A stretch of DNA of 34,585 nt, taken from the NCBI GenBank assembly GCA_938074335.1, contig CALJEL010000116.1, positions 1 to 34,585 of the forward strand. The letters run 5' to 3'. Below the pieces are notes generated by a model. It worked only from the letters and a program-made list of their open reading frames with translations, searched no databases and had not been told where the DNA came from. Shown piece after piece: positions 1 through 9,144 of this stretch. Every line of letters begins with the position of its first letter. Position 1 is the stretch's first letter. A program made the translations under genes and the position numbers. This DNA comes from an uncultured bacterium (GTDB lineage Bacteria > Nitrospirota > Thermodesulfovibrionia > Thermodesulfovibrionales > CALJEL01).

Positions 1-160
1 GTCTTCACCCAAAAGGTGAAGTTAGTTATGTATAGTAAGCTTATTAATAGTATTACACTAAGGTGTCGCAGGTAAAGCCTTTTTCGGCAGACTGCCAGTT
101 TTATTAAAGGCTTTTTATAAATTTCTAATGGCAGATTACGGTAAGGCTGTCTGTCGCTCT
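1..160. repeat. Copy A of dispersed MITE-like element (truncated by window edge; inner boundary uncertain)
   Basis: TTCACCcAAAAGGTGAA hairpin (4-20), then GTAA..TTATTAA..TTACAcTAAGGTGTCGCaggTAAAGCCTTTTTCGGCAgaCTGCCA, matching the reverse complement of 14239-14345. Confidence 0.6.
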
Positions 161-190
161 GTTATGGTGTTTGATATGTTATTATAAAAA

Positions 191-949
191 ATGTCATATA
201 TAATAGCCTTTGCAGGAAAGGGTGGAACAGGTAAGACGACTCTTTCTGCCCTTACAATAAGATTTCTTATTGAGAATCGCCGGGGTCCTGTTCTTGCTGT
301 TGATGCTGATAGCAATTCCTGTTTAAATGAGGCACTGGGTGTTCAAGTTCATGCAACTGTTGGACGGCTCAGGGAAGAGTCTCTTCAAACCATAAGGGCT
401 GGTGAGGAAAGGCCTGGTGGCATGAGTATGGAGCAACTTTTTGACTACAAAATTCAGCAGAGTCTGATTGAGGCAAAGGGCTTTGACCTTCTTGTGATGG
501 GCAGGCCAGAGGGTCCAGGTTGTTACTGTGCAGCAAATAATATTATAAGAAAATATACCGACAGGCTTTCAGAGCATTATCCCTATGTGGTTATTGATAA
601 TGAGGCCGGTATGGAGCATCTATCCAGAAGGACCACCCATAATGTGGATATCCTTTTTATTGTGAGTGATGCAACAAAGAAAGGTATCCTTACAGCCAGA
701 AGAATCAACGAGCTTGTGGATGAGCTTAAACTTGAAGTCAAACAGAGGTATCTGATAATAAACAGGGTCCAGGAAGACCCTTCCTCCTTAATAAACCTTG
801 CAAAAGAATACGGGTTAAATATCGCTGGAGCGCTCTTAGATGATCCTCTTATTGGTGAATATGATCTCAAAGGCATACCTGTCATGGAGTTACCAGAAGA
901 CTCAAGACTGCTTAGAAATTTTTATGATATATTGAACAGTTTGTTATAA
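191..949 (+). CDS. cooC: CooC-like carbon monoxide dehydrogenase nickel-insertion ATPase (MinD/ParA-type P-loop)
   Basis: Deviant Walker A GKGGTGKTT and the CooC-type CxC motif in RPEGPGCYCAANNIIR. Confidence 0.88.
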   Translation: MSYIIAFAGKGGTGKTTLSALTIRFLIENRRGPVLAVDADSNSCLNEALGVQVHATVGRLREESLQTIRAGEERPGGMSMEQLFDYKIQQSLIEAKGFDLLVMGRPEGPGCYCAANNIIRKYTDRLSEHYPYVVIDNEAGMEHLSRRTTHNVDILFIVSDATKKGILTARRINELVDELKLEVKQRYLIINRVQEDPSSLINLAKEYGLNIAGALLDDPLIGEYDLKGIPVMELPEDSRLLRNFYDILNSLL

Positions 950-955
950 TAACTT

Positions 956-2374
956 ATGTCACCGCCTTTTTCTTCTAAACCCCTTACCCTGAAGCAAAAG
1001 CTTGTCTTGATAATGGTAGGGCTCTTCTTTGCCCTCTTGAGCATTCTTTTGATTTTATACTATCAAGCAGAAAAAAACCTCTACAGGAATCTTCAGGATC
1101 AGATAACAGATCTTTCAAAGGTTATTCAGGTCGGGGTTGAGGAGGTTACAGGTGCATCTGATGAAAAAAGATTAAAGGCATACCTTGCTCAATTAAGAGC
1201 TAAGGGGATAAAAGAGATATCCATCATAAGCAATACCGATGAGATAGTTGCAAGCACAAATCCTGAAAAAACAGGCAGTTCAATAAATCCCAGAAAGAAA
1301 GAGATGATAATCAAGGCAGAACTTGGAGAACCTGTTACTGCTGAGGGAAGAACATATAATGTAATTATACCGGTTATAACCAATAATGAGCATTATGGTT
1401 ATCTTCATCTGCAGATTAATACAGAGGATTTTTCCAAAATGCTCAGGTCAAATCTTTATAAGAGGATACTCGTAACATTAGCAATATTTCTCTTGGGGAC
1501 AATAATCATTGTCTTTCTATCAGCTCAGTATACAAGGCCTATTCAGGATATTATCATAGCGGTAAGAAAGATTATGGCAGGTGACTATAAATATAATCTC
1601 ACTGTTAATTCTTCTGGAGAAGTGGGAGAATTGAGTAAGAATATAGAAAGGATGGCACAGATTCTTGAGACACAACAGAGACTTCAGGAAAACCTGAGAA
1701 AGGCTGAACACCTTGCAACTGTAGGGCAATTTGCAAGGGAGGTTGCCCATGAAGTAAGAAATCCTTTAAATTTTATTAATCTTACAATTGACCATGTAAG
1801 GGCAAGATTATCTCGTGATAATGCCTTTCAGAAAGAAATAGCGCTTCTTGACACGGTAAAAAAGGAAGTGCATAGACTTGATGGACTCGTAAATAATTTT
1901 CTTGAATATGCAAGACCCCTAAGGGTAAATAAAAGAGAAACCAGTTCAGAGAGTTTTTTCAAAGAGCTCATAGACTTAATAAGGACAAAGGCAGATTCAA
2001 CAGGGATCCAGCTGAAAACAGAATTTTTATCCCTGCCGCCTCTCATAATAGATGCAGACCTTTTTAAAACCTGCCTTATGAATATAATAGGAAACTCCTT
2101 TGAGTCCATGCCTTCTGGTGGGCTGCTCACGATAAGGACATGGGATGAGGATAAAAATTATTTTATCGAGATTTCAGACACAGGTGAAGGCATATCAGAA
2201 GAAGATCTTGGCAGGGTTTTTGAACCCTTTTTCGCTACAAAACAGCATGGCCTTGGTCTTGGTCTTTCCACGGCAAAGAGGATAATAGAAGAGCACGGTG
2301 GCTCCATCTCTATAAAAAGTAAAAAGGCAGAAGGAACCACTGTGAGGATATGCCTGAAGCTGAAAGAGGTGTGA
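956..2374 (+). CDS. Membrane-bound HAMP sensor histidine kinase
   Basis: TM helices, HAMP-like segment, H-box FAREVAHEVRNPLNFI, N-box and G-boxes (DTGEGI, GLGLGLSTAKRI). Confidence 0.9.
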   Translation: MSPPFSSKPLTLKQKLVLIMVGLFFALLSILLILYYQAEKNLYRNLQDQITDLSKVIQVGVEEVTGASDEKRLKAYLAQLRAKGIKEISIISNTDEIVASTNPEKTGSSINPRKKEMIIKAELGEPVTAEGRTYNVIIPVITNNEHYGYLHLQINTEDFSKMLRSNLYKRILVTLAIFLLGTIIIVFLSAQYTRPIQDIIIAVRKIMAGDYKYNLTVNSSGEVGELSKNIERMAQILETQQRLQENLRKAEHLATVGQFAREVAHEVRNPLNFINLTIDHVRARLSRDNAFQKEIALLDTVKKEVHRLDGLVNNFLEYARPLRVNKRETSSESFFKELIDLIRTKADSTGIQLKTEFLSLPPLIIDADLFKTCLMNIIGNSFESMPSGGLLTIRTWDEDKNYFIEISDTGEGISEEDLGRVFEPFFATKQHGLGLGLSTAKRIIEEHGGSISIKSKKAEGTTVRICLKLKEV

Positions 2375-2389
2375 TGAAGGATAGAACAA

Positions 2390-3754
2390 ATGGATGTTTT
2401 AGTAGTTGATGATGAAGAAAACCAGAGGAATATAATTGTTACAATCCTCCAGCAAGAGGGTATAGATGCCAGAGGAGCCTCAGCTCCTGAGGAGGCTATG
2501 GAGCTTATAAAAAAATATAAGCCAGAGGTTGTCCTTACAGACCTCAGGCTCGGCAGCATGGATGGCATAGAACTAATGGAGAAGGTCCATTCTCAGTCAG
2601 ACTCAAGACCACCTGCCTTTATAATCCTTACAGCCTATGGCACTATAGGCTCTGCAGTTGATGCAGTGAAAAAAGGTGCCTTTGATTATCTTACAAAGCC
2701 TGTTGACAGGGATGTCCTGCTTATCTCAATAAAGAGGGCTCTTGAAAGAGAGAGGATTATAAGGGAAAATATCAGGCTAAAGGAAGAACTATCTGAACAT
2801 TTTAAGATTGAGGGTATAGTTGGTAGATCTCCCAATTTTCTGAAGGCACTTTCTATTGCCAGAAGGGTAGCTTCTACAAATGCTACTGTTCTTATAACAG
2901 GTGAGAGTGGAACAGGCAAGGAGCTTATTGCCAAGGCCATCCATTACAACAGCCCGAGGAGTTCAAGGCCTTTTGTAGCCATAAATTGTGCATCTATACC
3001 TGAGACATTGATAGAAAGTGAGCTCTTTGGATATGAGGCAGGTGCCTTTACAGGTGCCGTGGCAAGGAAAAAGGGTCTCTTTGAGGCTGCCAATGAGGGT
3101 ACATTATTTCTTGATGAAATAGGGGATATGCCACTAACAACTCAGGCAAAGCTCCTGAGGGCGCTTCAGGAAAAGGAGATAATGAGGCTCGGTGGAAGAG
3201 AACCAGTAAAGATAGATGTGAGGCTCATAGCAGCAACAAACAAGAACCTTGAGGAAGAACTGAAAAGAGGAAGGTTCAGAGAAGACCTCTTCTACAGATT
3301 AAGGGTTATAACAATTGAGATGCCTCCTCTGAGGGAGAGAAAGGAGGATATCCCTCTTCTGGTAGAATACTTCATAAAGAAATATTTAAAGGAGTTCCAA
3401 AAGACAATTAAGGGTATAGAATCACTTGCCCTCAAGAGACTGGAGGGATACCACTGGCCAGGTAATATTAGACAGCTTATGTCAGTAATTGAGAAGGCGG
3501 TGATAATGACTGATGAGATTATAAGGATTGATCATATAAAGGATGAATTAAAAGACTTCTCAGCTCAAAGTATCTACGATATCGATATCCCGGCAGAGGG
3601 CATTAATCTTGAGGAACTGGAAAAGGAGCTTTTAAAAAAGGCAATGGAGAAATCAAACGGAGTTATAGCCAGGGCGGCAAAACTTCTCGGTCTCAGCTAT
3701 AAGGCCTTCTGGTACAGGTGGCAGGCCATGCAGAATCAGAAGTCAGATACCTGA
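2390..3754 (+). CDS. Sigma-54-dependent NtrC-family response regulator
   Basis: Receiver (VDDEENQ, TDLRLGSMDG), AAA+ GESGTGKE, ESELFGYEAGAFTGA (GAFTGA loop), C-terminal Fis-type HTH. Confidence 0.94.
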   Translation: MDVLVVDDEENQRNIIVTILQQEGIDARGASAPEEAMELIKKYKPEVVLTDLRLGSMDGIELMEKVHSQSDSRPPAFIILTAYGTIGSAVDAVKKGAFDYLTKPVDRDVLLISIKRALERERIIRENIRLKEELSEHFKIEGIVGRSPNFLKALSIARRVASTNATVLITGESGTGKELIAKAIHYNSPRSSRPFVAINCASIPETLIESELFGYEAGAFTGAVARKKGLFEAANEGTLFLDEIGDMPLTTQAKLLRALQEKEIMRLGGREPVKIDVRLIAATNKNLEEELKRGRFREDLFYRLRVITIEMPPLRERKEDIPLLVEYFIKKYLKEFQKTIKGIESLALKRLEGYHWPGNIRQLMSVIEKAVIMTDEIIRIDHIKDELKDFSAQSIYDIDIPAEGINLEELEKELLKKAMEKSNGVIARAAKLLGLSYKAFWYRWQAMQNQKSDT

Positions 3755-3758
3755 CTTT

Positions 3759-5030
3759 CTATAAACAGATCGGCTTGCAGGAGAAATCCTGAGTTATATA
3801 AGAGAATCTCTTCTTAAACTCCATCGGGGTCATCCCTGCAACCTTAGATATTTTCTTTAAATTCTCTTCCCTGAAATCCTCCTGCTCCAGCCGTATCATA
3901 TACATCCTGCCAACCCTGTAGGTCTCTGAATTTATATCCACAAGTCTTGGACTTATCCTCCCTTCTCTGTCAGTCAATTCTTTGAAGGCCAGAGGATAAA
4001 GTCTTCCTTCATAGAGGGTGATAATCGCTCCTTTGCCGCCTTCAAGCAGGAATCTTACAGCACCGTATCCAAGATTTCTTGTATATTCCACATCAAAAGG
4101 TATAGGAGCTGCTGCCCTTAGTTCATAGCCAATATTTTTATCAACTATGGTTACATCTATTCCGTATTCCTTAAGTGTCTTTTTCACTTCATGCTTTAAG
4201 ACCCTGCCGAGCTGTATCTCTGAAAGCCTGATCCTTCCTGTCTCATCCTTTTCAAGATACTCGTACCTGCTGAGTTCATTTATGTCAAGTTTTTCAGCTA
4301 TCCCTTCTGCCAGAATCGCCACTCCATGATTTCTTGCCATGGCAAGCCTCTTTAATATTGAGCCCGCAAGTATATCTGAGATCATCTTGAGAGGAACGGT
4401 CCTTTCCTTGAATTCCTCAGGAATAAGGGTTATTGTTGCACCTGATGATTTGCCAATTCCAAGGGCAAGGTGACCTGCATGTCTTCCCATGGTGGTTACA
4501 AAATACCATCTTTCCATTGTCCGTGCATCTTCCATTATATTTTTTACAATCTCCACACCCCAGTGCCTTGCTGTCTCATATCCAAATGTGGGCATACCAC
4601 CTGGCAGGGGTATATCATTATCAATCGTCTTTGGTACATGGGCAACTGATAACCATTCTGCCTCTTTCTGAATCCAGTTTGCCATAAAGGCAGTACCCTC
4701 TCCTCCGATTGTTATTAGATAACGAATACCTAACTCCTTCAATGTCTTTAACAGTACTTTGAATTTTTCCTTTACCCTGTCAGGGTAATCCCTCGAGGTT
4801 CCGAGAATGGAGCCTCCCTGTGTATGGATCCTTGAGACATCATTGATGGTGAGTTTTATGACCGAGCTTTTGTCACCATTGAACAGTCCTTTAAAACCCC
4901 CTTTAATGCCCTTTACCTTATAGCCTTCGTTTATGGCCTCTATGGTTGCAGAACTAATCACACCATTTATACCGGGTGCCGGGCCACCTCCTACAACTAT
5001 TCCGAAATATCCCTTTTTCGTTTCTGCCAT
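3759..5030 (-). CDS. 6-phosphofructokinase family (phosphoryl donor uncertain)
   Basis: GGGPAPGIN, TIGGEGTAF and PKTIDNDIPLPGG motifs of the PFK family. Confidence 0.9.
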   Translation of the reverse strand: MAETKKGYFGIVVGGGPAPGINGVISSATIEAINEGYKVKGIKGGFKGLFNGDKSSVIKLTINDVSRIHTQGGSILGTSRDYPDRVKEKFKVLLKTLKELGIRYLITIGGEGTAFMANWIQKEAEWLSVAHVPKTIDNDIPLPGGMPTFGYETARHWGVEIVKNIMEDARTMERWYFVTTMGRHAGHLALGIGKSSGATITLIPEEFKERTVPLKMISDILAGSILKRLAMARNHGVAILAEGIAEKLDINELSRYEYLEKDETGRIRLSEIQLGRVLKHEVKKTLKEYGIDVTIVDKNIGYELRAAAPIPFDVEYTRNLGYGAVRFLLEGGKGAIITLYEGRLYPLAFKELTDREGRISPRLVDINSETYRVGRMYMIRLEQEDFREENLKKISKVAGMTPMEFKKRFSYITQDFSCKPICL

Positions 5031-5033
5031 AAA

Positions 5034-6305
5034 TTACCTTGATAAATCTCTCACTTTTTCCCTGACAATTTCCACAGTATTTGTAACCCTGAGTTTTTTG
5101 AACAGCAGTTCAAACCGGGCTGCCAGTTCATCTCTGAGCCCTGTTTTAATATCTTCTGAAAGGTCCCACCACCTTTTCTTTAATGCACCAAATCCCTTTT
5201 TCCTCACCTTGTATATAAACTGCTCCTCTGTTTCACCCTCTTTTTTCTCTGATAAGAATTCTTTTCTTAGATATTCATAGACCTCATTCCTGAAGTTTGA
5301 GGGAAGGGCTTTACTTTCATAAATGATATTTTGAAAACCTGTTGCAAGATGTATCTCTGCTGTACCTGCTTGAGGGAACATATCAAAGGCATCTTCAGGT
5401 AGTGTGGAGGCTCCGTGCTGAACTGCTCCTCCTAGACCGTATTCCTTCCTTGCTATCTCTGAGAGATTTTTGAGTGTTTCAAAATCTATGCTGACCTGTT
5501 TGAGGCTTCCGTCAGGAAGCACTATGCCTCCATGAGATGTACCTGTCTGAACACTTATCTTGCTGAGGCCATTTTTTTCTTTAAATACCGTATTAAATCC
5601 ATCAAGAAAGGCCCTTAATTCTTCAGGTGTGCTGTTTTTATGTCCTATCTCTCCTATCTCTCCACCTATGGATATGGAAACTCCTTCCGGTTCAAGGGAT
5701 CTTATATATTCAGCAAGCATGGCAGTATATTCAAAATTAGGTCTTTGCTGTTCAAAAAGCTCCTCTTTTGATAAATCCACAAGCGTTGAGCTGTCAATGT
5801 CTATATTATAAAATTCAGCCTCTATTGCCTCTCTGATTAATCTTTTTAGATAATTGATCTCTCCATCAGGGTCTTTTTCAAAGTTTCTCCTTACAATCTG
5901 AAAATGATCACCCTGAAGAAAGACAGGCCCTCTGTATCCTTCCCTTACAGCTGCAGAAAGGATAACAGCAGCGTATTCAAGAGGTCTCTGTTTTGTATAT
6001 CCTATTTCTGAACGGGCAATCTCAAAGATAACGGCACCAACATTGTATTCGATAGCCTTTCTGAAGGCAGCCCTTGCAACATCATAGGTGAGCCCCCTGA
6101 TGTTTATGGCTGGAACAGTAAACCCAGGATAATCCTCTGCAAAATATTCATAAAGGCCCTTTATGGAGGCAGGCCATACACCCTGTAATTTTGCCTCTTC
6201 CTTTAACTGAAGCAGGGCTTCTCTTTTCTTATCTTCATCTTCAGTAAATACAGCATTATAAACCCTTTCATCAAGGGCATTACCAGTGGTCCGTAAATTC
6301 CTCAT
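5034..6305 (-). CDS. Class II fructose-bisphosphate aldolase-like protein
   Basis: FTVPAINIRGLTYD, QGDHFQI, NIDIDSSTL, SIGGEIGEIG and QTGTSHGG resemble class II aldolase active-site regions. Confidence 0.8.
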   Translation of the reverse strand: MRNLRTTGNALDERVYNAVFTEDEDKKREALLQLKEEAKLQGVWPASIKGLYEYFAEDYPGFTVPAINIRGLTYDVARAAFRKAIEYNVGAVIFEIARSEIGYTKQRPLEYAAVILSAAVREGYRGPVFLQGDHFQIVRRNFEKDPDGEINYLKRLIREAIEAEFYNIDIDSSTLVDLSKEELFEQQRPNFEYTAMLAEYIRSLEPEGVSISIGGEIGEIGHKNSTPEELRAFLDGFNTVFKEKNGLSKISVQTGTSHGGIVLPDGSLKQVSIDFETLKNLSEIARKEYGLGGAVQHGASTLPEDAFDMFPQAGTAEIHLATGFQNIIYESKALPSNFRNEVYEYLRKEFLSEKKEGETEEQFIYKVRKKGFGALKKRWWDLSEDIKTGLRDELAARFELLFKKLRVTNTVEIVREKVRDLSR

Positions 6306-6478
6306 TGTTCCTCCTCAAATTTTTTAAGACTTTGTTTTTTAATGGCCTCCTCTTCAGATAGCTTTATACTGATATCCCTAACAAATTCGGGACAGTGTAT
6401 GGATTTCCCCGAGATGGTGAATTTTTTCTGACAGGTTTCCCTCCAGGCACATATGACGCAGCATTCTATTTTTTCCAT
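6302..6478 (-). CDS. Uncalled 58-aa Cys-rich small protein (not in ORF track)
   Basis: Manual translation: MEKIECCVICAWRETCQKKFTISGKSIHCPEFVRDISIKLSEEEAIKKQSLKKFEEEQ*. Stop overlaps the aldolase ATG as ATGA. Confidence 0.65.
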   Translation of the reverse strand: MEKIECCVICAWRETCQKKFTISGKSIHCPEFVRDISIKLSEEEAIKKQSLKKFEEEQ

Positions 6479-6545
6479 AAACTCACCCGCCTTACAGTTC
6501 AGGCACTCCAGAAAACTTCAGATTCCTGGAGGCATACAAAAGGGT

Positions 6546-7436
6546 TTATAAATTCAAACCTCTATGCTTATATTTATGATACCATGAAAGGACGATCTCT
6601 ATGTTATAAATAATAGAGTCTTTGGAATTCATTATATACAGGGTATTGGCTATATGGAATATCTCTTTTTTGATCCTTTCAACTGGTGGTGGTTCTTTAA
6701 AAAAATTGCGGAGCTCCTCCTCAAACATGGGAACTATCTTATCCTTCATCCTGAGTTCAGTATCCATAAAAAAGATGCTCAATTCGGGGGAAAGGGTCTT
6801 TATCCTTTTTAAAAAAGCCTTTATCTCTTTCTGGTAAATCTGTTTTGGTGGAGAGGATTTGATCTCTGCATAGAGTATAGAATTATTGAATTTTGCTATT
6901 ACATCGTAATCTCCACCAGCTGTTATCTCACCTTCAGGTGAAATGGCGGGTCTTTTAAATCTTATTCCCCATATTGAGTCCATTAGAAATTCTCTTTTCA
7001 GGATTTCCGAAAAAAACCATTCAAGGGTCTCACCAAAACTCTTTACCGGCCTTGTAAGAAAAAATAATTCTCTGTCAGGAAATTTATCAACCAGTTTAAT
7101 ATTTTTTAGATAGGATATGTATTCTTTTGTTACTTTTTCTGTAGCATAGTGTGTTACCTGGGCAGCTGTAAAGCCCTTCTGAAATTTAATAACATCTCTT
7201 AAAAATAGACGAAAAGAGTATTTATGCAGCTTCCTGTAATAATCCTCAATATAAGCAGGCTCTGGTATGAGAAGGTCCTGAGAGGGTTCTTTTGTGTAGA
7301 TCTTCAGCCCCCTTTTTCTCAGGAGGGCCTCAATGGAAGGAGATAAATCCCTTATAACCTCTCTCAGTCTTTTAATCTCTTTTTTGTAATAAGAAATTGA
7401 TGGCGGAAGTAATAGCTTGGGAGGTTTTTCAGTCAT
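6546..7436 (-). CDS. Hypothetical protein with PD-(D/E)xK nuclease-like signature
   Basis: GGDYDVIAKFNNSILYAEIKSS fits D-x(n)-ExK; overlaps yjbQ-like gene by 8 nt in an operon-like arrangement. Confidence 0.6.
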   Translation of the reverse strand: MTEKPPKLLLPPSISYYKKEIKRLREVIRDLSPSIEALLRKRGLKIYTKEPSQDLLIPEPAYIEDYYRKLHKYSFRLFLRDVIKFQKGFTAAQVTHYATEKVTKEYISYLKNIKLVDKFPDRELFFLTRPVKSFGETLEWFFSEILKREFLMDSIWGIRFKRPAISPEGEITAGGDYDVIAKFNNSILYAEIKSSPPKQIYQKEIKAFLKRIKTLSPELSIFFMDTELRMKDKIVPMFEEELRNFFKEPPPVERIKKEIFHIANTLYIMNSKDSIIYNIEIVLSWYHKYKHRGLNL

Positions 7437-7833
7437 CAGAAAGTATCTTTACCACAACCCTTCTGTGCCTCGGACCGTCAAATTCACAAAAATATATAGC
7501 CTGCCATGTCCCGAGAACAAGGCGTCCATCTTCTATAAAGACAAATTTATCAACCCCTACTATCGTTGATTTAATATGGGCATCTGCATTGCCTTCCCTG
7601 TGGAGGTAATTAAGATCCTGGGGTGCAAGTCTTGTCAGGAGTGTCTGGATGTCCTTCTGGACTGATGGATCAGCTCCTTCATTTATAGTGATACCTGCAG
7701 TTGTGTGAGGTACAAAGAGGAAACAGATACCATTTTTAATCCCCTCATTGTCAATAAGCTTCTGGATCTCAGAGGTTATATCAATAAACTCTGTTCTTGA
7801 TTTACTCTTTACAGCAATGTTTTTTACCTTCAT
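7429..7833 (-). CDS. YjbQ/UPF0047 family protein
   Basis: CFLFVPHTTAGITINEGADPSVQKDI and WQAIYFCEFDGPRHRRVVVKI are family hallmarks. Start moved to MKVKNI because GGAGGcAAGGA precedes it. Confidence 0.9.
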   Translation of the reverse strand: MKVKNIAVKSKSRTEFIDITSEIQKLIDNEGIKNGICFLFVPHTTAGITINEGADPSVQKDIQTLLTRLAPQDLNYLHREGNADAHIKSTIVGVDKFVFIEDGRLVLGTWQAIYFCEFDGPRHRRVVVKILSDD

Positions 7834-7874
7834 TCCTTGCCTCCAGCCCGAGGTGTGAACTAACAAGGTGTGGT

Positions 7875-8357
7875 CTAAAGTTTATAGCCGATCTTTCTAA
7901 GGAATTCCTTTCTCTTAATCCTGTCTTCATTACTCTCAACTCCTTTTGGTGAGGCTCCATCTATAACACCCAGTATGCCCCTTCCCTGTTCTGTCTGGGC
8001 AACTATCACCTCCAGTGGATTTGCTGTGGCACAGAATATCCTGCATACCTCCTGGCAGGCCTTTATCTGATTAAGGATATTTATAGGATAGGCCTTTCTG
8101 AGCAGTATACAGAATACATGACCTGCTCCTATATCCTGGAGGATAGACACACAATTTTCTATGAGATCTTCAGCATTCCCCTCTGTCCTTATAAGGCAGG
8201 GACCAGATGCCTCTGTAAAGGCTATGCCAAATTCTGCACCGGGAAGACTGGTAACAAGAATTTCATAGAGATCTTCAGCAGTTTTTATAAAATGGGTCTG
8301 TCCAAGGATTATATTACAACCCTCAGGTATATTGATTTTAATTGCCCTTAGCTCCAT
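7875..8357 (-). CDS. Adenosine-specific kinase family protein
   Basis: MELRAIKINIPEG.NIILGQTHFIKTAEDLYE, FGIAFTEASGPCL, IFCATANPLEVIVAQTEQGRGILGVIDG. Start set at the internal Met. Confidence 0.88.
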   Translation of the reverse strand: MELRAIKINIPEGCNIILGQTHFIKTAEDLYEILVTSLPGAEFGIAFTEASGPCLIRTEGNAEDLIENCVSILQDIGAGHVFCILLRKAYPINILNQIKACQEVCRIFCATANPLEVIVAQTEQGRGILGVIDGASPKGVESNEDRIKRKEFLRKIGYKL

Positions 8358-8487
8358 GGTGCCTCCCTTTTCTGCTATAATGAATAAAATTATGAAACAA
8401 AACAAGAGGAGAATTCAAGTCCGCTCCTATCACACCAATGCGCCAGAAAGAGGGCCATTAGCATTATCCCCTAAAATTATTGATTTT

Positions 8488-9144
8488 ATGCGGGCTTCCT
8501 TTATCTGGAGCTCACTATCTGATACCTTAAAAAATCAAAAGAAATTCGGAACCCACTTTTATTTATATAACAAGAGGTTCTCACCAGCTTTCTACTGCCT
8601 TTTTGGGATCCTGCTGTTTGTTTTGATCTTTTCACGGATTATTTATGCCCAGGAAATAAATAACCTTGATGTAAAGATTAAAGGTGAAGAACTTATAGTC
8701 TCCATATCCATAATCCTCCATGAAGAATTTATAAATGAGGTCAAAAATGGTATCCAGAAGGAACTGATCTTTTATATAGATCTCTTCAGGGTCTGGAAAT
8801 TCTGGCCTGATGAATATGTCTATGGTAATTCTATAGTAAGGAAGATTGTGGGGGATGTAATAAAAGGTGAGTACATAATGAGCTCTTTTGATAGAAACAA
8901 AAAGGTGATTATTGAAAAGAAGTTCAAAAGCCTTGAATCAATGCTTAAGGCTATGGCAGAGATAGGTCCTATTTCCCTTATAAATATTAAAGGAATGGAA
9001 TCAGGTGATTATTATGTGAGGGTTACTGTGGAATCAAGGTTGAGAAAACTACCTCCTGTGGTGGGCTATATCCTGTTTTTTATACCAGAAAAGGAGTTTT
9101 CAATAACAAAGGATTCTCCCATCTTCAGGCTTGGTTCAAGATGA
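8488..9144 (+). CDS. DUF4390-like exported protein (start uncertain)
   Basis: Signal-like hydrophobic segment followed by FYIDLFRVWKFWPDE and LKAMAEIGP, directly upstream of an NtrY-type kinase, the usual DUF4390 context. Confidence 0.65.
   Translation: MRASFIWSSLSDTLKNQKKFGTHFYLYNKRFSPAFYCLFGILLFVLIFSRIIYAQEINNLDVKIKGEELIVSISIILHEEFINEVKNGIQKELIFYIDLFRVWKFWPDEYVYGNSIVRKIVGDVIKGEYIMSSFDRNKKVIIEKKFKSLESMLKAMAEIGPISLINIKGMESGDYYVRVTVESRLRKLPPVVGYILFFIPEKEFSITKDSPIFRLGSR

Noticed and set aside
2158-2568. 136-aa minus-strand ORF opposite the kinase/regulator junction, and similar antisense ORFs throughout
   Set aside because: They mirror well-supported coding genes on the opposite strand and show composition typical of antisense translations.
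6506-6531. CTCCAG...CTGGAG hairpin upstream of the 58-aa ORF
   Set aside because: Six-base stem with a large loop; not distinguishable from chance.
6395-6613. 72-aa plus-strand ORF in the gap before the aldolase
   Set aside because: It overlaps the better-supported minus-strand 58-aa Cys-rich ORF and the 3' end of the PD-(D/E)xK-like gene.
8332-8487. Longer N-terminus of the DUF4390-like ORF
   Set aside because: It overlaps the start region of the divergent adenosine-specific kinase and encodes no signal-like segment; the exact start remains uncertain.
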